DNA of 64,000 nt from Xenorhabdus doucetiae (GCF_000968195.1 NZ_FO704550.1:2542001-2606000), one strand, 5' to 3'; positions 16,851 to 26,384 are shown, counted from the stretch's first letter. Translations and numbers: made by a program. Notes: generated by a model from the letters alone, not told the origin.

Positions 16851-17972
16851 TTAGCATTCCTCGCAATCAATAACCCTCTGTAATGCTGCAATATTAGCCT
16901 TTGCCATTCTCATTTTTTCTGCCAATTTATCTTCCGGCCAGACATGAATCACTGCCTTGATTAACGTAGCCAGTGGAATGGCAAAGAAAACGCCCCAGAA
17001 TCCCCATAATCCACCAAAAATAATGACAGAAAGGATGATAACAAGGGGATGAAGATTAACAGCTTCCGAAAACAAAATTGGCACAAGCAGGTTACCATCT
17101 AACCCTTGTACCACCAGATAGGCGATAAACAGAGCCCAGAAATCAGCCCCACATCCCCATTGAAACAACGCCACCACAATCACTGGAATGGTGACAAGCA
17201 CAGTGCCGATATAAGGAGCGAGCACAGATAAACCAACCAAGACCGCAAGCAACAGAGAATAATGCAGCCCAAAGAAGGCAAATACCGCATAGGTGCAAAG
17301 CGTCAATATCACCATTTCTGTCACTTTGCCACGAATATAATTGGTGATCTGCTGGTTCATTTCGCGCCACACTTTCCCTGCCAAACTGCGATTACGTGGC
17401 AATATACGCTGCAATGCCGCCACCATTTTATCTTTGTCTTTCAACAGAAAGAACACCATTAAGGGAACCAGGATCAAATAAATCGCCAGCGTCAATAATC
17501 CAATCAGGGAAGCAACCGAAAACTTAAAAACGGATTCCCCCGCCAAAGAGAGTTTGCTACGCAGATTATCAGCCACCATATCGATAATACCGGCATCAAC
17601 TAACGCAGGATAACGGGAGGGAAAAGTATGCGCGTATTCATTAAACCGATTAAGCATATTGGGAAGATCGGAAAATAAATTTAAACCCTGCTTCCAGACG
17701 GTCGGTGCAACAATCAAAATAACTAACGCACTGATCCCCATAAAAATGGTTAATACAATGGCAACAGAGAGCGTGCGGCTACACCCTAACTTACCTAACT
17801 GTACCGTGGGCCACTCCAGCAAATAAGCCAGTACAATGGCAGCAAGGACAGGAGCCAGAATCCCATTGAAAAAATAGATAATCCCAAAACCAGCCAATAA
17901 AATAACTGATAATGCAATGACTTGTGGATCAGCGAAACGGCGACGATACCATTGCATGATCATATCCAACAT
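16851..17972 (-). CDS. perM: AI-2E-family permease PerM
   Basis: 373 residues with about seven or eight hydrophobic helices, matching E. coli PerM (353 residues), which also sits next to bepA. Family features are the N-terminal double helix (VIALSVILLAGFGIIYFF), the soluble middle segment and the C-terminal SEAVNLHPLVIILSVIIFGGLWG block. Substrate is not established; the family includes autoinducer-2 exporters and Na+/H+ antiporters. Divergent from bepA with 146 bp between. Confidence 0.9.
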   Translation of the reverse strand: MLDMIMQWYRRRFADPQVIALSVILLAGFGIIYFFNGILAPVLAAIVLAYLLEWPTVQLGKLGCSRTLSVAIVLTIFMGISALVILIVAPTVWKQGLNLFSDLPNMLNRFNEYAHTFPSRYPALVDAGIIDMVADNLRSKLSLAGESVFKFSVASLIGLLTLAIYLILVPLMVFFLLKDKDKMVAALQRILPRNRSLAGKVWREMNQQITNYIRGKVTEMVILTLCTYAVFAFFGLHYSLLLAVLVGLSVLAPYIGTVLVTIPVIVVALFQWGCGADFWALFIAYLVVQGLDGNLLVPILFSEAVNLHPLVIILSVIIFGGLWGFWGVFFAIPLATLIKAVIHVWPEDKLAEKMRMAKANIAALQRVIDCEEC

Positions 17973-18118
17973 AAGTACAACTCCTTTGCTGCAATACGTA
18001 ATAAGTATTTTTCACTAAAATTTATTATGATGAATGATTTTAGGGTACTCTTTCATCATAAAAGTATTCATGAAACTGATAGTTAGAATGGAACGCACCA
18101 TTTTATGAGAATCACTTT

Positions 18119-19579
18119 ATGAGAAAAACATCCAAGAAATCACTGATAACCCTTTTTATTAGCCTGTTGTTATTAGGAAATCCTCCCGCATTCTCCGCAC
18201 CCACTGAAGATTCACTACCTGATATCGGCACCACAGCGGGAGCCACCCTTAGCATCAATCAGGAAATGGCGATGGGCGACTTATATATACGTTCGATAAG
18301 GGCCCAGGCACCTCTGATTTATGATCCGTTGCTGACTCAATACATTAATCAGTTGGGTCAGAAATTAGTCAGCCATGCCGATTCAGTCAAAACACCTTTC
18401 CATTTCTACTTGTTAGATAATCCTAATATTAATGCCTACGCATTTTTCGGCGGTAACGTTGTTCTCCATTCGGCCCTATTTCGCTATAGTCGCAGTGAAA
18501 GTGAACTGGCATCGGTCATGGCTCATGAAATTTCCCACGTGACACAGCGACATTTAGCACGATTGATGGAAGAACAAAAACGAACCAGCCCTCTGGCATG
18601 GGCCGGCACACTGGGTGCTGTCCTGCTTATGATGGCCAATCCACAAGCCGGTATAGCTGCACTCAGCGGTACACTGGCAGGCTTCCAACAAGGCATGATC
18701 AGTTTTACCCAATCGAATGAGCAAGAAGCGGATCGTATTGGAATGCGAACGCTGAGTCGAGCAGGATTTGATCCACACGGAATGCCTGATTTTATGCAAA
18801 TACTGGTCGATCAATCCCGCTATAGCTCCAAGCTACCTGAAATGCTCTATACTCATCCATTACCTGACAGCCGTTTGTCTGATGCCCGTAATCGGTCAAA
18901 TCAATACCCGGCTAAAACTGTTTCGGAGTCTCAAAATTTTCTGTTCGCCCGTGTCCGTATTTTAACCATGTATTCAACGGATCAACGCCCCTATATTGAA
19001 CAATTGCTAAAAAAATATAGCCAGGGAACCGCCAAAGAACAGCTTGCGGCTGCCTATGGACACGCTATTTTGCTTTCCCAAGATAAAAAGTATACTGAGG
19101 CCAGAGCAATATTGTCTCCAATGCTGGATAAACAACCGGATAACATTTGGTTTATTGATACGATGACGGATATTGATATCGGGCAAAAACAGTATACCAA
19201 CGCTATCACGCGCTTGCAGGAAGCACTCAAGAAACAAAAAAACGATCCGGTATTGCAAATTAATCTTGCAAACACTTACCTTATGGACAAAAAGTATTCT
19301 GAGGCTTCACAACTCCTGTTTCGTTATACCTTCAGTCACCCTGATGATCTTATCGGCTGGACACTATTAAGAAAAACAGCCGGAGGGCAAGGAAAATACA
19401 ACGACGAACTCGCCGCCTATGCGGAAATCATGGCATTGCAAGGTAATCTTGACTCTGCCATCGAACAACTTAGCAAGGCCAGTGCATTGGCAAAATTGGG
19501 CAGTGATGATCAGAAGCGATTTGATGCCCGTATTGATCAATTGCGCCAACTGCAACAAAGCTATAGCCAATATAAATGA
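18119..19579 (+). CDS. bepA: Periplasmic M48 metalloprotease/chaperone BepA
   Basis: 486 residues, exported (signal peptide to about residue 26, AFSA). The zinc protease motif HEISH (H136, E137, H140) and the downstream ligand region SNEQEADRIGM identify an M48 peptidase. The C-terminal 200 residues are TPR repeats. BepA assists LptD assembly and degrades misfolded outer-membrane proteins. It overlaps the next gene start region (ATGA) and so is co-transcribed with yfgD, as in E. coli. Confidence 0.96.
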   Translation: MRKTSKKSLITLFISLLLLGNPPAFSAPTEDSLPDIGTTAGATLSINQEMAMGDLYIRSIRAQAPLIYDPLLTQYINQLGQKLVSHADSVKTPFHFYLLDNPNINAYAFFGGNVVLHSALFRYSRSESELASVMAHEISHVTQRHLARLMEEQKRTSPLAWAGTLGAVLLMMANPQAGIAALSGTLAGFQQGMISFTQSNEQEADRIGMRTLSRAGFDPHGMPDFMQILVDQSRYSSKLPEMLYTHPLPDSRLSDARNRSNQYPAKTVSESQNFLFARVRILTMYSTDQRPYIEQLLKKYSQGTAKEQLAAAYGHAILLSQDKKYTEARAILSPMLDKQPDNIWFIDTMTDIDIGQKQYTNAITRLQEALKKQKNDPVLQINLANTYLMDKKYSEASQLLFRYTFSHPDDLIGWTLLRKTAGGQGKYNDELAAYAEIMALQGNLDSAIEQLSKASALAKLGSDDQKRFDARIDQLRQLQQSYSQYK

Positions 19580-19590
19580 AGGATTTTTAC

Positions 19591-19947
19591 ATGCAACATG
19601 TTACTTTTTATCATAACCCCCGCTGCTCAAAAAGCCGTGAAACACTTGAGCTGGTTGAAAAACTCGGTATTACGCCGGAAATCATTCACTATCTTGATAC
19701 GCCACCTACAGCAGAACAACTTGCCATACTATTAAAGCAACTCGGTTTCAAAGATGCCCGCCAATTGATGCGTACCAAAGAAGATCGTTACAAAGAATTA
19801 AACCTTGACGATGCGGCATTATCCCAAGAAGCCTTACTCCAGGCGATGGCTGAAAACCCCAAATTAATAGAGCGCCCGATTGTGGTTGTCGGCGGTAAAG
19901 CGCGTTTGGGGCGTCCTCCTGAACAGGTTAAAGAAATTCTGTTGTAA
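19591..19947 (+). CDS. yfgD: ArsC-family reductase YfgD
   Basis: 118 residues from the ATG at 19591, chosen because GAAGGA lies 8 to 9 nt upstream; an ATG at 19576 adds five residues and overlaps the bepA stop. The N-terminus FYHNPRCSKSRETL has the catalytic Cys (C12) of glutaredoxin-coupled arsenate reductases, and RPIVVVGGKARLGRPPE is the family C-terminus. Physiological substrate of this chromosomal paralogue is unproven. Confidence 0.93.
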   Translation: MQHVTFYHNPRCSKSRETLELVEKLGITPEIIHYLDTPPTAEQLAILLKQLGFKDARQLMRTKEDRYKELNLDDAALSQEALLQAMAENPKLIERPIVVVGGKARLGRPPEQVKEILL

Positions 19948-19973
19948 CTATTTTGCAAGAAGAAATTTTCAAT

Positions 19974-20010
19974 AAAAAAGTGATAGCGGTATATTCGCTA
20001 TCACTTTTTT
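19974..20010. terminator. Bidirectional terminator between yfgD and hda
   Basis: A long stem AAAAAAGTGATAGCG / CGCTATCACTTTTTT with a 7-nt loop has A-run and T-run flanks, so it can end both the plus-strand bepA-yfgD transcript and the minus-strand hda transcript. Confidence 0.88.
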
Positions 20011-20042
20011 ATTTGATCTCGTTTCCTTTCCGCTTTAGTTAC

Positions 20043-20744
20043 TCAAAGCTCAAGGATATCTTTTACAAACGGGATCGTCAGTTTGCGTTGTGCCACAATA
20101 GATGCCCGATCAAGCTCATCCAAGGTCTTAAACAGCGTTTGCATTTCCCTGTCGAGCCGCTTCAACACAAATCGCCCCACATCCTCAGGCAATTCAAAAC
20201 CCCGTAATTTTGCCCGTAGTTGCAATGCCTGAATTTTCTCATCATCAGACAGAGGTTGTAATTTATAAATTTGCCCCCAATCCAGACGGGATGCTAAGTC
20301 CGGTAACGTCAGGTTAATTTGCCGAGGAGGACGATCACCTGTGATCAAAAGACAAGTGCGGCCAATTTCTACAATGCGATTGTAAAGATTGAAAATAGCC
20401 ATTTCCCATTCCTGATCACCGGCAATACACTCAATATTATCGATGCACACCAATGATAAATGTTCCATACCATCAAGAACTTCAGGAACAAAATAAGCAC
20501 GTTTATCCAGTGGTACATACCCTACAGCTTCTCCCTGTTGGGACAATTCGGCACAGGCTGCGTGAAGCAAATGGCTTTTACCCCCGCCATCGCGGGACCA
20601 AAAATAGATATAACTGCCGTGTGACTGACTAATGGCCAATTTTATTGCAGCTAATAAGGAGGTATTCTCACCTGCAAAGAAACTGGCAAAAGTTTCATCA
20701 TCGGGCAAATATAATGGTAATGAAAGCTGCGACGGTGTATTCAG
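20043..20744 (-). CDS. hda: DnaA inactivator Hda (probable CTG start)
   Basis: Hda binds the beta clamp and stimulates ATP hydrolysis by DnaA, preventing re-initiation. The clamp-binding motif QLSLPLYL is at the N-terminus, followed by the AAA+ core with Walker A (SRDGGGKSHLL), Walker B (LVCIDNIECI) and sensor region TGDRPPRQ. The frame opens at GTG 20750, but homologues begin MNTPAQLSLP, which aligns with CTG at 20744. GAGG lies at ideal spacing for that CTG and overlaps the upstream GTG. A CUG start has been reported for E. coli hda. From CTG the protein has 233 residues. Confidence 0.93.
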   Translation of the reverse strand: MNTPSQLSLPLYLPDDETFASFFAGENTSLLAAIKLAISQSHGSYIYFWSRDGGGKSHLLHAACAELSQQGEAVGYVPLDKRAYFVPEVLDGMEHLSLVCIDNIECIAGDQEWEMAIFNLYNRIVEIGRTCLLITGDRPPRQINLTLPDLASRLDWGQIYKLQPLSDDEKIQALQLRAKLRGFELPEDVGRFVLKRLDREMQTLFKTLDELDRASIVAQRKLTIPFVKDILEL

Positions 20745-21143
20745 AAGCACCTCAAACAGAATGGATAACGAACAGCGCTAAGTCTACCACAAAAAGTCCC
20801 TATAAATGAAACGAATGCTTTGTTTAAAGTAGAAGGTGACTATCAAAGTACACTCTTCCATAAAATGGATAAATTACGACCACTCGGATAGCACAAATTG
20901 ATTTTTTTAACTGGTATTCCAGTAAACTTTCAGATTAATATCAGGGCAGTCTTTCCATACAACGCCGCATGGCAAAACGAGGCCTATTTTCTTCGCCAGT
21001 CAGAGATAACCTATTCTGGCGAAAAAGGTCTTATATCTGACAATCTCATACTATCAATAGCCAAGACTGCCAATAGTAGAAATACGATACATTACCAGAA
21101 GTTTTAACTTATCCATCTTAAATTATTTTCAATAGAGGTTAAT
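20745..21143. other. About 400-bp intergenic region
   Basis: Contains the hda leader. An 8-bp inverted repeat TTCGCCAG / CTGGCGAA (20992-20999, 21016-21023) occurs in AT-rich DNA ahead of the next gene. AGAGGT lies 5 nt before the ATG at 21144. No gene recognised. Confidence 0.4.
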
Positions 21144-22130
21144 ATGTTAATAAAATACTTATTACACGATGCGATGAGAAAAGCACAAAATACTTTTATG
21201 GGTTATTCTTCCAACAAATTTCATTTTCACACAAGAGCAATTGATAAAATAAATGGAAATGAACCTCCCGCAGTACAAGAATTAATAAATATCATGTTAG
21301 AAAAAGATAAACAGCTTAATAAGCTACGCGCAAATACAGATATAACAACAAAAATCCCTTATCATTATAAGTATTTTACTGAGAACAAATTCAGGGCTAG
21401 ACTTGTCGGAAATTGTGGTGAACTTGCTAATTATGCCTTTCATTATTTGATCAAAAAGCATTCTTTCCAAATTTTCAATTACTACAGGCAGAAAGATCCC
21501 GATCGCAAAAAAATAATATACATCATCATGTACAGTGCTCCGCAGCCTTATGACCATGTTTTTATAAGCATCCATTATATGGAAGATAAAATTGATTCAG
21601 CAGAGATGAAAGCTGTACTCTCACATATTCAAGCAGGATCATGGATATGTGATCCGTGGGCAGAGATTGTTTGTGAAGGAGAAAAATATTTCTCTCAATG
21701 GAAAAATAAAATGGAAGAGTGGTATGATAAAAAAAAATTTGTAGTTACCCAAGATATTGCCGGAACAATACCTGACACAGACCGATACAAGACATTATTT
21801 TCCCCTTTAAGACCAAATATATTCAATATAGTCCAACAAAATTCAATATTTCACGTATCAGAATTAGTTTTCATTGATCAAGATGGGAATATTGCCACAT
21901 TAGCAAAAGATGGAACTGATAATATAATTCCTTATGATATTAGTGAGATAGATAAATCAGCACTTACCTCTCTGGGTTTACGCAATATAAATAGCAATCT
22001 TTCTCCTCGTAACAGTGTATACAATCCATTTCATTCCAATAACTTATCTGATATAACCGCCGAGAAATTAAGGGAAAAAGCACGTATATATCGTGGATTA
22101 ATTCATATGGCCTTGAACAAAAGATGTTAA
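21144..22130 (+). CDS. Unassigned protein with papain-like Cys-His-Asp motif set
   Basis: 328 residues, no signal peptide or membrane helix, AT-rich compared with neighbouring core genes. I do not recognise a named family. Three segments are spaced like the catalytic triad of papain-like or transglutaminase-like effectors: GNCGELANYAF (C91), YDHVFISI (H138) and WICDPWA (D170). Such GNCGE...DHVF...DPW sets occur in bacterial cysteine-protease or deamidase-type toxins. The C-terminal 150 residues show no motif. It sits alone between hda and uraA with its own terminator and no visible immunity gene or chaperone. Effector function is inference. Confidence 0.55.
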   Translation: MLIKYLLHDAMRKAQNTFMGYSSNKFHFHTRAIDKINGNEPPAVQELINIMLEKDKQLNKLRANTDITTKIPYHYKYFTENKFRARLVGNCGELANYAFHYLIKKHSFQIFNYYRQKDPDRKKIIYIIMYSAPQPYDHVFISIHYMEDKIDSAEMKAVLSHIQAGSWICDPWAEIVCEGEKYFSQWKNKMEEWYDKKKFVVTQDIAGTIPDTDRYKTLFSPLRPNIFNIVQQNSIFHVSELVFIDQDGNIATLAKDGTDNIIPYDISEIDKSALTSLGLRNINSNLSPRNSVYNPFHSNNLSDITAEKLREKARIYRGLIHMALNKRC

Positions 22131-22143
22131 ATAACTTAAAAGC

Positions 22144-22170
22144 AGAAAGGGCCTTGTAAAAGCCCTTTCT
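22144..22170. terminator. Hairpin between the C-H-D protein gene and uraA
   Basis: Stem AGAAAGGGC / GCCCTTTCT (22144-22152, 22162-22170) with a 9-nt loop lies between the convergent genes, 13 bp after the plus-strand stop. The T-run is weak on both sides. Confidence 0.65.
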
Positions 22171-22196
22171 AATCTAATCAGTTTAATGAACGTATT

Positions 22197-23501
22197 TTAT
22201 TCTACACTCTTATTATCATTTCTTATTGGCTCGACAGAGGAATGAATATACGGCTCTTCTGGGCGGATAATGCTTATCAGTTTGAAAAACAGACTCAAAC
22301 CAATCCCCACCATCGTTGCCAGCGCCATTCCCTTTAATTCAGCCGCACCAAGCTGAATTTTCGCCCCGCTGACACCAATAATCAAAATCACAGCCGTCAG
22401 GATCAGATTTTGTGCCTTGCTGTAATCCACTTTCGAATCAATCAAAACCCGGATACCGGATGCACCAATCACGCCATATAACAACAGGGAAACACCGCCC
22501 ATAACGGGAACCGGGATCATTTGGATCGCCGCTGCCAGTTTACCGACGCAGGAAAGCAAGATTGCCAGCACCGCAGCGCCGCCAATCACCCACGTACTAT
22601 AAACACGGGTCAGCGCCATCACACCAATATTTTCGCCATATGTCGTGTTAGGTGTTGAACCAAAAAAGCCCGAAATTATCGTTGAAAAACCGTTGGCAAA
22701 CATTGAGCGATGCAGACCCGGATTTTTCAGCAAATCTTTCTGCACAATATTTGCAGTGACCACCAAGTGCCCAACATGTTCCGCAATGACCACCAGCGCC
22801 GCAGGTAAAATCGTCATAATGGCAAACCATTCAAAACGCGGAGTATAGAACGTCGGCAGTGCAAACCACGGCGCTTCACGGACTGGCGTTAAATCAACAA
22901 TCCCCATAAAGAATGACACCGCATAACCGGCCAAAACACCAATCAGAATCGGAATAATCGCCATAAAACCCCGGAACATGACCGAACCCAAGATCGTCAC
23001 ACCCAGTGTTACCATAGAGATGGTCAGGTTGGTCATATTAACCTCAGTCCCCGCCGCCGGGCGCAACCCCGCCATATCCGCAGCAACACCGGCCAATTCC
23101 AGCCCGATCACCGCAACAATGGCGCCCATCGCTGCCGGTGGAAATAGCACATTGATCCACCCCCTTCCCGCGACTTTGACAATCAGGGCAACCAGGCAAA
23201 ACAACAAACCGCAGACAATAAATCCACCCAATGCCAATTCATATCCCAAAGGCAGTAACAACAAGACCGGTGAAATAAAAGCAAAGCTGGAGCCTAAATA
23301 AGCCGGGATTTTTCCTTTACAAATAACCAAATACAGCAATGTTCCAATGCCATTAAACAACAAAATTGTCGCGGGATTAACTTTAAACAGAATGGGAACC
23401 AAAACGGTTGCTCCAAACATGGCAAATAGGTGTTGCAAACTTAAAGGAATAGTCTGTGCCAAAGGCGGTTTTTCTTCTACCCCAATAGTCCGACGGGTCA
23501 T
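22197..23501 (-). CDS. uraA: Uracil:proton symporter UraA
   Basis: 434 residues, about 14 hydrophobic segments, NCS2/NAT family. It brings uracil into the cell, where Upp converts it to UMP. The proton/substrate site region VVIAEHVGHLVVTANIV contains the conserved Glu and His. Other family segments are IPLSLQHLFAMFGATVLVP, GSSFAFISPV and GSTPNTTYGENIG. Downstream of upp in the same direction, separated by a terminator-like hairpin, as in other enterobacteria. Confidence 0.96.
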   Translation of the reverse strand: MTRRTIGVEEKPPLAQTIPLSLQHLFAMFGATVLVPILFKVNPATILLFNGIGTLLYLVICKGKIPAYLGSSFAFISPVLLLLPLGYELALGGFIVCGLLFCLVALIVKVAGRGWINVLFPPAAMGAIVAVIGLELAGVAADMAGLRPAAGTEVNMTNLTISMVTLGVTILGSVMFRGFMAIIPILIGVLAGYAVSFFMGIVDLTPVREAPWFALPTFYTPRFEWFAIMTILPAALVVIAEHVGHLVVTANIVQKDLLKNPGLHRSMFANGFSTIISGFFGSTPNTTYGENIGVMALTRVYSTWVIGGAAVLAILLSCVGKLAAAIQMIPVPVMGGVSLLLYGVIGASGIRVLIDSKVDYSKAQNLILTAVILIIGVSGAKIQLGAAELKGMALATMVGIGLSLFFKLISIIRPEEPYIHSSVEPIRNDNKSVE

Positions 23502-23536
23502 GATTGATATCCTCTTATATCACCTTGCTAGAAACC

Positions 23537-23560
23537 AAAAAAAACCGACTTTTCAGTCGG
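23537..23560 (-). terminator. Terminator/attenuator between upp and uraA
   Basis: Stem CCGACT / AGTCGG with a 4-nt loop is followed on the minus strand by eight Ts. It should reduce uraA transcription relative to upp. Confidence 0.8.
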
Positions 23561-23569
23561 CTGTCAATA

Positions 23570-24196
23570 TTATTTAGTACCAAATATTTTATCACCTGCA
23601 TCCCCTAAACCTGGGACGATATATCCATGCTCATTGAGATATTGATCAATTGAAGCGGTATACAGTTCAACATCAGGGTGAGCTTTCTCCAGTGCCGCGA
23701 TCCCTTCCGGCGCAGCCACCAACACCAATACCTTAATAACAGGACATCCCGCTTTTTTCAGCAAATCAATGGTCGCAATCATGGAGCCACCGGTTGCCAG
23801 CATCGGATCGACAACCAATGCCATGCGCTCATTGATATCAGAAACTAATTTCTGGAAATAAGGCACAGGCTCAAGGGTCTCTTCATCACGATACACACCA
23901 ACCACGCTGATTCGCGCACTGGGGATATTTTCCAGTACGCCATCCATCATGCCCAAACCCGCACGCAGGATAGGAACGACCGTAATTTTTTTCCCTTTAA
24001 TCTGCTCTATCTCTACCGGACCACACCATCCCTCAATGGTCACTTTTTCAACGTCTAAATCAGCAGTTGCTTCATAGGTCAGAAGACTACCCACCTCTGA
24101 GGCCAGTTCACGAAAGCGTTTGGTGCTTATATCATGATCTCGCATCAGACCAAGTTTATGTTTAACTAGCGGGTGATTAACCTCAACGATCTTCAT
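23570..24196 (-). CDS. upp: Uracil phosphoribosyltransferase Upp
   Basis: 208 residues, the exact size of the family. It makes UMP from uracil and PRPP. The PRPP-binding loop is visible in MALVVDPMLATGGSMIATIDLLK, and the uracil-binding C-terminus in IVPGLGDAGDKIFGTK. First gene of the upp-uraA unit. Divergent from purM, with about 225 bp of shared upstream DNA. Confidence 0.97.
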   Translation of the reverse strand: MKIVEVNHPLVKHKLGLMRDHDISTKRFRELASEVGSLLTYEATADLDVEKVTIEGWCGPVEIEQIKGKKITVVPILRAGLGMMDGVLENIPSARISVVGVYRDEETLEPVPYFQKLVSDINERMALVVDPMLATGGSMIATIDLLKKAGCPVIKVLVLVAAPEGIAALEKAHPDVELYTASIDQYLNEHGYIVPGLGDAGDKIFGTK

Positions 24197-24342
24197 GGGT
24201 TTCTCCTAATATCGCCGGCAGATAAAAAAATCGCGGGATTATAACGCCTTTTCAACATCAAGCCACTACTCATCTATTCATTTTTATCAATCAAACATCG
24301 TTTTCTTTGATTCTGATCTAACAGGAAACTGATATAAAGCTA

Positions 24343-24358
24343 TCGCAAACGTTTGCTT
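24343..24358 (+). promoter_or_regulatory. PurR operator of purMN
   Basis: TCGCAAACGTTTGCTT matches the 16-bp PurR consensus ACGCAAACGTTTGCGT except at its outer positions and is a near-perfect palindrome. It lies 65 bp before the purM start, so repression by PurR with hypoxanthine or guanine is expected. Confidence 0.88.
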
Positions 24359-24422
24359 AGACTGTTAGAATTGTCGCCGTTCTGTTTTATTTATAAAAAT
24401 GCAACCGCCTGGGAGCTACGCA

Positions 24423-25466
24423 GTGACCAACAAAACCTCTCTTAGCTATAAAGATGCCGGTGTCGATATTGATGCTGGTAATGCCTTAGTCAATCGTATT
24501 AAAGGTGTCGTAAAACAGACCCGTCGCCCCGAAGTGATGGGAGGATTAGGTGGTTTCGGTGCATTATGTGCCCTGCCACAAAAATATCGTGAACCCGTGT
24601 TGGTTTCCGGTACCGATGGCGTTGGGACTAAACTGCGTCTGGCCATGGACTTGAAACGCCATGACACGATCGGCATTGATTTGGTTGCCATGTGTGTCAA
24701 TGATCTGGTTGTTCAGGGCGCCGAGCCGCTTTTCTTCCTTGATTACTACGCTACCGGCAAACTGGATGTCGATACCGCCGCCAGTGTTATCACGGGCATA
24801 GCAGAAGGCTGCAAACAAGCCGGTTGTGCATTGGTCGGGGGTGAAACCGCAGAAATGCCCGGCATGTATCACGGTGAAGATTATGATGTCGCCGGTTTTT
24901 GCGTTGGTGTCGTTGAAAAATCAGCCATTATTGACGGCAGTCAGGTTCAGGCCGGGGATGCCCTGATTGCACTTGCCTCCAGCGGGCCACACTCTAATGG
25001 CTATTCTCTGATCCGTAAAATCCTTGAGGTCAGTCAGGCAAATCCAGAAACGACCGAGCTTGAAGGAAAACCTCTCGCAGATCATCTGCTTGCCCCCACG
25101 CAAATTTACGTCAAATCCATCCTTGAACTGATTGAAAAAGTTGACGTTCATGCGATTGCACACCTGACCGGCGGTGGCTTCTGGGAAAATATTCCGCGTG
25201 TACTGCCAGAAAACAGGCAGGCCAGAATTGATGCCGGCAGTTGGCAATGGCCGGCCATTTTTACCTGGTTACAGCAAGCCGGTCATGTCAGCGAGCACGA
25301 AATGTACCGCACATTTAACTGTGGTGTGGGTATGATCATCGCCCTGCCCCAATCTCAGGCAGCACAGGCGATTTCATATCTGCAAGCCTCAGGCGAAAAT
25401 GCGTGGCAAATCGGTATCATTACCGAACTCAATGCTGATGAGCAACCGGTTGTTATTATCAAGTAA
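24423..25466 (+). CDS. purM: Phosphoribosylformylglycinamidine cyclo-ligase PurM
   Basis: AIR synthetase of purine biosynthesis. The start is GTG at 24423, preceded by GGGAG at 7 nt and giving the family N-terminus MTNKTSLSYKDAGVDIDAGN (347 residues). An ATG at 24399 is in frame but adds non-conserved residues. Signature segments are SGTDGVGTKLRLA, LVGGETAEMPGMYHGEDYD and HLTGGGFWENIPRVLP. First gene of the PurR-controlled purMN operon. Confidence 0.97.
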   Translation: MTNKTSLSYKDAGVDIDAGNALVNRIKGVVKQTRRPEVMGGLGGFGALCALPQKYREPVLVSGTDGVGTKLRLAMDLKRHDTIGIDLVAMCVNDLVVQGAEPLFFLDYYATGKLDVDTAASVITGIAEGCKQAGCALVGGETAEMPGMYHGEDYDVAGFCVGVVEKSAIIDGSQVQAGDALIALASSGPHSNGYSLIRKILEVSQANPETTELEGKPLADHLLAPTQIYVKSILELIEKVDVHAIAHLTGGGFWENIPRVLPENRQARIDAGSWQWPAIFTWLQQAGHVSEHEMYRTFNCGVGMIIALPQSQAAQAISYLQASGENAWQIGIITELNADEQPVVIIK

Positions 25467-25501
25467 CTATTTTACCCGATTGCTTTTTACCCCACTGATG
25501 T

Positions 25502-25535
25502 CAAGTTGCAGCGTGACCGACAAAGCTGCAACTTG
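25502..25535 (+). repeat. Inverted repeat between purM and purN
   Basis: CAAGTTGCAG and its complement CTGCAACTTG, 14 nt apart, form a 10-bp stem within the purMN transcript. With no T-run it is more likely a stability or processing element than a terminator. Confidence 0.55.
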
Positions 25536-25584
25536 AAAAATGCAGAGCATATTAGTCAATGAATTTCTTCAGTGAAGACAAGTT

Positions 25585-26223
25585 ATGAAAAAAATTGTCG
25601 TTTTAGTCTCCGGCAATGGCAGCAATCTGCAATCCATCATCGACGCCTGCCAACAAAACCGAATTAATGGGCATATTGCCGCCGTCTTTAGTAATAAAGC
25701 CGATGCCTATGGCCTGCAACGTGCTGAACGGGCCGATATCCCTGCCCACTTTATCAACCCGCAAGCCTATGCAGATCGTGCAAGCTATGATATCGCCCTA
25801 CGCCAAGCCATTGATCAATATGCTCCCGATTTAGTGGTTTTAGCGGGTTATATGCGAATTTTATCGCCCGGATTTGTCCAACACTATCATGGGCGTCTGC
25901 TCAATATTCACCCTTCTCTGTTGCCTAAATATCCCGGCCTGCATACCCATCGAAAAGCGATTGAAAACGGTGATCAAGAACATGGCACCTCTGTCCATTT
26001 CGTGACGGAAGAATTAGACGGTGGCCCGGTTATTTTACAAGCTAAAGTGCCCATTTTTGCGGGAGATCAGGAAGAAGATGTGAGCAAGCGGGTACAAACG
26101 CAAGAACACAGTATTTATCCTTTGGTTATCGGCTGGTTTTTAGATCAGCGTCTGGTTATGGAAAGGAACAGCGCAATAATGGATGGCCAGATTCTACCCC
26201 CACAAGGTTACGCATCGGAATAA
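25585..26223 (+). CDS. purN: Phosphoribosylglycinamide formyltransferase PurN
   Basis: 212 residues. It transfers a formyl group from 10-formyl-tetrahydrofolate to GAR. Visible are the phosphate-binding start VVLVSGNGSNLQSIID, the AGYMRILSPGFV block, the catalytic INIHPSLLPKYPGLHTH-type region (N, H) and the Asp of VTEELDGGPVI. Second gene of the purMN operon. Confidence 0.96.
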   Translation: MKKIVVLVSGNGSNLQSIIDACQQNRINGHIAAVFSNKADAYGLQRAERADIPAHFINPQAYADRASYDIALRQAIDQYAPDLVVLAGYMRILSPGFVQHYHGRLLNIHPSLLPKYPGLHTHRKAIENGDQEHGTSVHFVTEELDGGPVILQAKVPIFAGDQEEDVSKRVQTQEHSIYPLVIGWFLDQRLVMERNSAIMDGQILPPQGYASE

Positions 26224-26262
26224 CCTATAACAGCGTAATAGGCAGCTTCAACTTACAGCATG

Positions 26263-26304
26263 GTGTTAACGAATTTGTGTTAACGGATTTGCGTTAGCGG
26301 ATTT
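26263..26304 (+). repeat. Three tandem 14-bp repeats
   Basis: GTGTTAACGAATTT, GTGTTAACGGATTT and GCGTTAGCGGATTT follow each other directly between purN and speG. Possibly a slippage-derived repeat; no function evident. Confidence 0.7.
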
Positions 26305-26384
26305 TGTTAAAGTATTTTTAAGTGCTATATTTCGGTGAGACTTTGCTGTAAGTGCCTATTTCGGAAAAAATCCTGAGGTATCCC

